Positions 6,988 through 8,521 of a DNA stretch of 8,521 nucleotides are shown in pieces. The notes below the pieces were generated by a model. The model had not been told where the DNA came from and did no database searches. It was given only the letters and a program-made list of their open reading frames with translations. The position numbers and the translations under genes were made by a program. Within the stretch, counting starts at the first letter, position 1. The number at the start of each line of letters is the position of its first letter. This stretch comes from Actinomycetes bacterium (GTDB taxonomy: Bacteria; Actinomycetota; Actinomycetes; Actinomycetales; Cellulomonadaceae). Where the stretch lies: NCBI GenBank assembly GCA_023430425.1, contig JAEZAR010000098.1, positions 1 to 8,521 of the forward strand, read 5' to 3'.

Positions 6988-8256
6988 TTACGGATTCGGA
7001 ATGTTGCGCAACGGGCTGCCGCCGACGCCGGAGACCCCGCCCGGGCCCGGCGCCGGGTGCCGGCCGGCGAGCAGGGCCGTCCGGGCGAGGACGCGGGCGC
7101 CGACGGCGATCGCGGACTCGTCGACGACGAGGTCCCCACGGTGCAGGTCGTACGAGCGCCCGCCGGGCACGCGGGTGCCGAGCCGCGCCATCGCGCCCGG
7201 CGCCCGCGTGAGGAGCCAGGCGAAGTCCTCCCCGCCGAGCGACTGCTCCGTGGGCACCACCGCGTCCGCGTCGAGCACGTCGCGGGCGGCGGCCTCGAGC
7301 AGTCGGGTCGCGTGGGGGTCGTTCTCCACGGGCGGCACGCCACGCACGTGCTGCACCTCCACCTGGAGCCGGTACGGGGCGACGACGTGCTCCACCGCCT
7401 CGCGGAGCAGCTCGCCGGCGTCCTCCCACGCCCGCGGGTCCAGGCACCGGAGCGTGCCCCGCACGGTCCCCGTGCTGGGGATCGCGTTGCCCGCCGTCCC
7501 GGCGTGCACGTGCCCCCACGTGAGGTTGACGCCGGCGCGGGGGTCCAGGCGCCGGCCGAGCACCGCGGGCACCTGCGTGATGACCTGACCGAGGGCGAAG
7601 ACGACGTCGCCCGTCAGGTGCGGGCGGGACGTGTGCCCCCCGTCCCCCGTGAGGGTCACCGCGACCGGGTCCGACGCCGCAGTGATGGAGCCGGGGCGGG
7701 AGCCGATCCGTCCCGCGTCCAGGCGGGGGTCGCAGTGCAGGGCGAACACCTGCGCGACGCCGTCCATCGCACCGGCCGCGACGGCCGCCTCGGCGCCGCC
7801 CGGCTGGACCTCCTCCGCGGCCTGGAACAGCAGGCGGATGCCGGCGGCGAGGTCGTCGACGAGCTGTGCCAGGACGAGCCCGGCGCCGAGGACCACGGCC
7901 GTGTGCACGTCGTGCCCGCAGGCGTGCGAGACGCCGGCCACCGTGGACCGCCACGGCTGACCGCACGTGTCGGGCACCGGGAGCGCGTCGAGGTCGGCGC
8001 GCAGGGCGACCCGCCGCTGACCCGTCTCGACCGCGCCCGGGCCGATGTCGCACACGAGTCCCGTCCCTGGCAGGAGGCGCGGCTCCAGCCCGGCGGCGCG
8101 CAGGCGGTCCGCGACCACGTCCGTCGTCCGCCGCTCGGTGTGCGCGACCTCGGGGTGGGCGTGCAGGTCCCGGCGCAGGGCGACCAGCTCGTCCAGGTGC
8201 GCGTCCACGAGCGCACGGATCCGGTGCGCGACCGGGCTCCCCGCCGACTCCAGCAC
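6988..8256 (-). CDS. M20D-family amidohydrolase/peptidase
   Basis: This is a cytoplasmic, metal-dependent amide hydrolase of the AmiA/HipO/ILR1-like group, which removes N-acyl groups from amino acids or cleaves related amides; the substrate cannot be told. In the 422 residues the metal-site motifs are HACGHDVHTA (111-120, ligands C113 and H115), QAAEEVQPGG (145-154, with E148 and E149) and LHCDP (173-177, H174). The dimerisation-domain histidine region GHTSRPH is at 207-213, and the C-terminal GGEDFAWLL at 341-349 and H372 complete the set. The last about 25 residues are Gly/Pro-rich and probably disordered. The GTG at 8256 lacks a clear ribosome site; a later GTG at codon 17 (8208) is an alternative. 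No signal peptide is seen. It precedes the transporter operon in the same direction, but the 161-base gap suggests separate transcription. Mycobacterium tuberculosis also has amiA1/amiB1 close to deoA and cdd (recalled), so the neighbourhood may be old. Confidence 0.92.
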   Translation of the reverse strand: MLESAGSPVAHRIRALVDAHLDELVALRRDLHAHPEVAHTERRTTDVVADRLRAAGLEPRLLPGTGLVCDIGPGAVETGQRRVALRADLDALPVPDTCGQPWRSTVAGVSHACGHDVHTAVVLGAGLVLAQLVDDLAAGIRLLFQAAEEVQPGGAEAAVAAGAMDGVAQVFALHCDPRLDAGRIGSRPGSITAASDPVAVTLTGDGGHTSRPHLTGDVVFALGQVITQVPAVLGRRLDPRAGVNLTWGHVHAGTAGNAIPSTGTVRGTLRCLDPRAWEDAGELLREAVEHVVAPYRLQVEVQHVRGVPPVENDPHATRLLEAAARDVLDADAVVPTEQSLGGEDFAWLLTRAPGAMARLGTRVPGGRSYDLHRGDLVVDESAIAVGARVLARTALLAGRHPAPGPGGVSGVGGSPLRNIPNP

Positions 8257-8260
8257 CCGA

Positions 8261-8281
8261 CGAAGCCTAGCCGGGCCTTCG
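8261..8281 (-). terminator. Possible weak hairpin after mannose-1-phosphate guanylyltransferase gene
   Basis: Bases 8261-8267 pair with 8274-8281 (seven pairs with one bulged base at 8276 and a 6-base loop). It lies in the 38-base gap between the guanylyltransferase stop and the amidohydrolase start. It has no T-run and ends only a few bases before the amidohydrolase start, so it could instead affect ribosome access at a gene lacking a clear binding site. Chance pairing in GC-rich DNA is possible. Confidence 0.3.
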
Positions 8282-8294
8282 CCCGGTGCCCGCG

Positions 8295-8521
8295 TCAGAG
8301 CAGGTCCGGGCGCCGGGCCCGGACCTGGTCGACGAGCGCCTTGACGTCCTGGGCCCGCTCCGCCGTCGTCACGAGCAGGGCGTCGGGGGTGTCCACCACG
8401 ACGACGCCGGGCACCCCGAGGAGCGCCACGAGCCGGTGCCCGCGGGCCACGACCGTCGCGCCGGCCGCGTCCGTCGCGAGCACCTCGCCGCCGGCGCCCG
8501 GGGACGCGCCGAGGGCGGGCC
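8295..8521 (-). CDS. manC: Mannose-1-phosphate guanylyltransferase, C-terminal 75 residues
   Basis: Only the end of the gene is inside the window; the start lies beyond the right edge. The visible 75 residues begin at a Gly/Pro-rich stretch and run through GHRLVALLGVPGVVVVDTPD and ALLVTTAERAQDVKALVDQV to the stop at 8295. The block VALLGVPGVVVVDTPDALLV is characteristic of the C-terminal part of the nucleotidyltransferase domain of GDP-mannose pyrophosphorylases (ManC/ManA-type, without a fused isomerase domain here). The enzyme makes GDP-mannose from mannose-1-phosphate and GTP for mannosylated glycans and lipids. Another sugar-phosphate nucleotidyltransferase is possible but less likely. 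It is followed after 38 bases by the amidohydrolase gene in the same direction. Confidence 0.85.
   Translation of the reverse strand, partial: PALGASPGAGGEVLATDAAGATVVARGHRLVALLGVPGVVVVDTPDALLVTTAERAQDVKALVDQVRARRPDLL

Noticed and set aside
6827..8053. Extension of the lipoprotein frame upstream to 8053
   Set aside because: It runs through the amidohydrolase gene in a different frame, and the GTG at 6826 has AGGAG upstream and opens a proper lipoprotein signal peptide.
1..8521. Search by eye for CRISPR repeats, insertion-sequence ends, tRNA genes, toxin-antitoxin pairs or defence genes
   Set aside because: No regularly spaced repeats, transposase motifs, tRNA-like folds or unexplained gene-sized gaps were seen; minus-strand genes fill nearly the whole window.

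Overview
The window is very GC-rich DNA. Every supportable gene lies on the minus strand, codon third positions are G or C almost throughout, and several starts are GTG. Together with the protein types this points to a high-GC Actinomycetota chromosome, most likely of the Cellulomonas/Promicromonospora kind. That placement is an inference from composition and protein style, not a search result.

The layout in transcription order (high to low coordinates) starts with the last 75 residues of a mannose-1-phosphate guanylyltransferase, cut by the right edge (8295-8521). Next is a complete M20D-type amidohydrolase (6988-8256). A 161-base gap holds the probable promoter of a nucleoside-uptake operon. 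That operon encodes a BMP/PnrA-type substrate-binding lipoprotein (5720-6826), a 124-base gap containing a nearly perfect long hairpin (5672-5711), a double-domain sugar-type ABC ATPase (4081-5595), and two membrane permeases (2780-4084 and 1482-2783). Cytidine deaminase (1040-1462) and thymidine phosphorylase (1-1043, cut by the left edge) follow.

The genes form one salvage unit. The lipoprotein captures nucleosides outside the membrane. The two permeases with the two-domain ATPase import them. Cytidine deaminase turns cytidine and deoxycytidine into uridine and deoxyuridine. Thymidine phosphorylase splits thymidine or deoxyuridine into base and deoxyribose-1-phosphate. Three junctions are 4-base stop/start overlaps (ATGA at 4081-4084, GTGA at 2780-2783, ATGA at 1040-1043), so translation of the membrane and ATPase subunits, and of the two enzymes, is probably coupled.

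No mobile element, CRISPR array, tRNA or rRNA was seen, and there is no gene-free stretch over 300 bases. The system is a recognisable one, not an unknown one. The most notable non-coding signal is the long hairpin between the binding-protein gene and the ATPase gene, which probably sets the ratio of binding protein to transporter. Very long open frames on the plus strand are read as composition artefacts.
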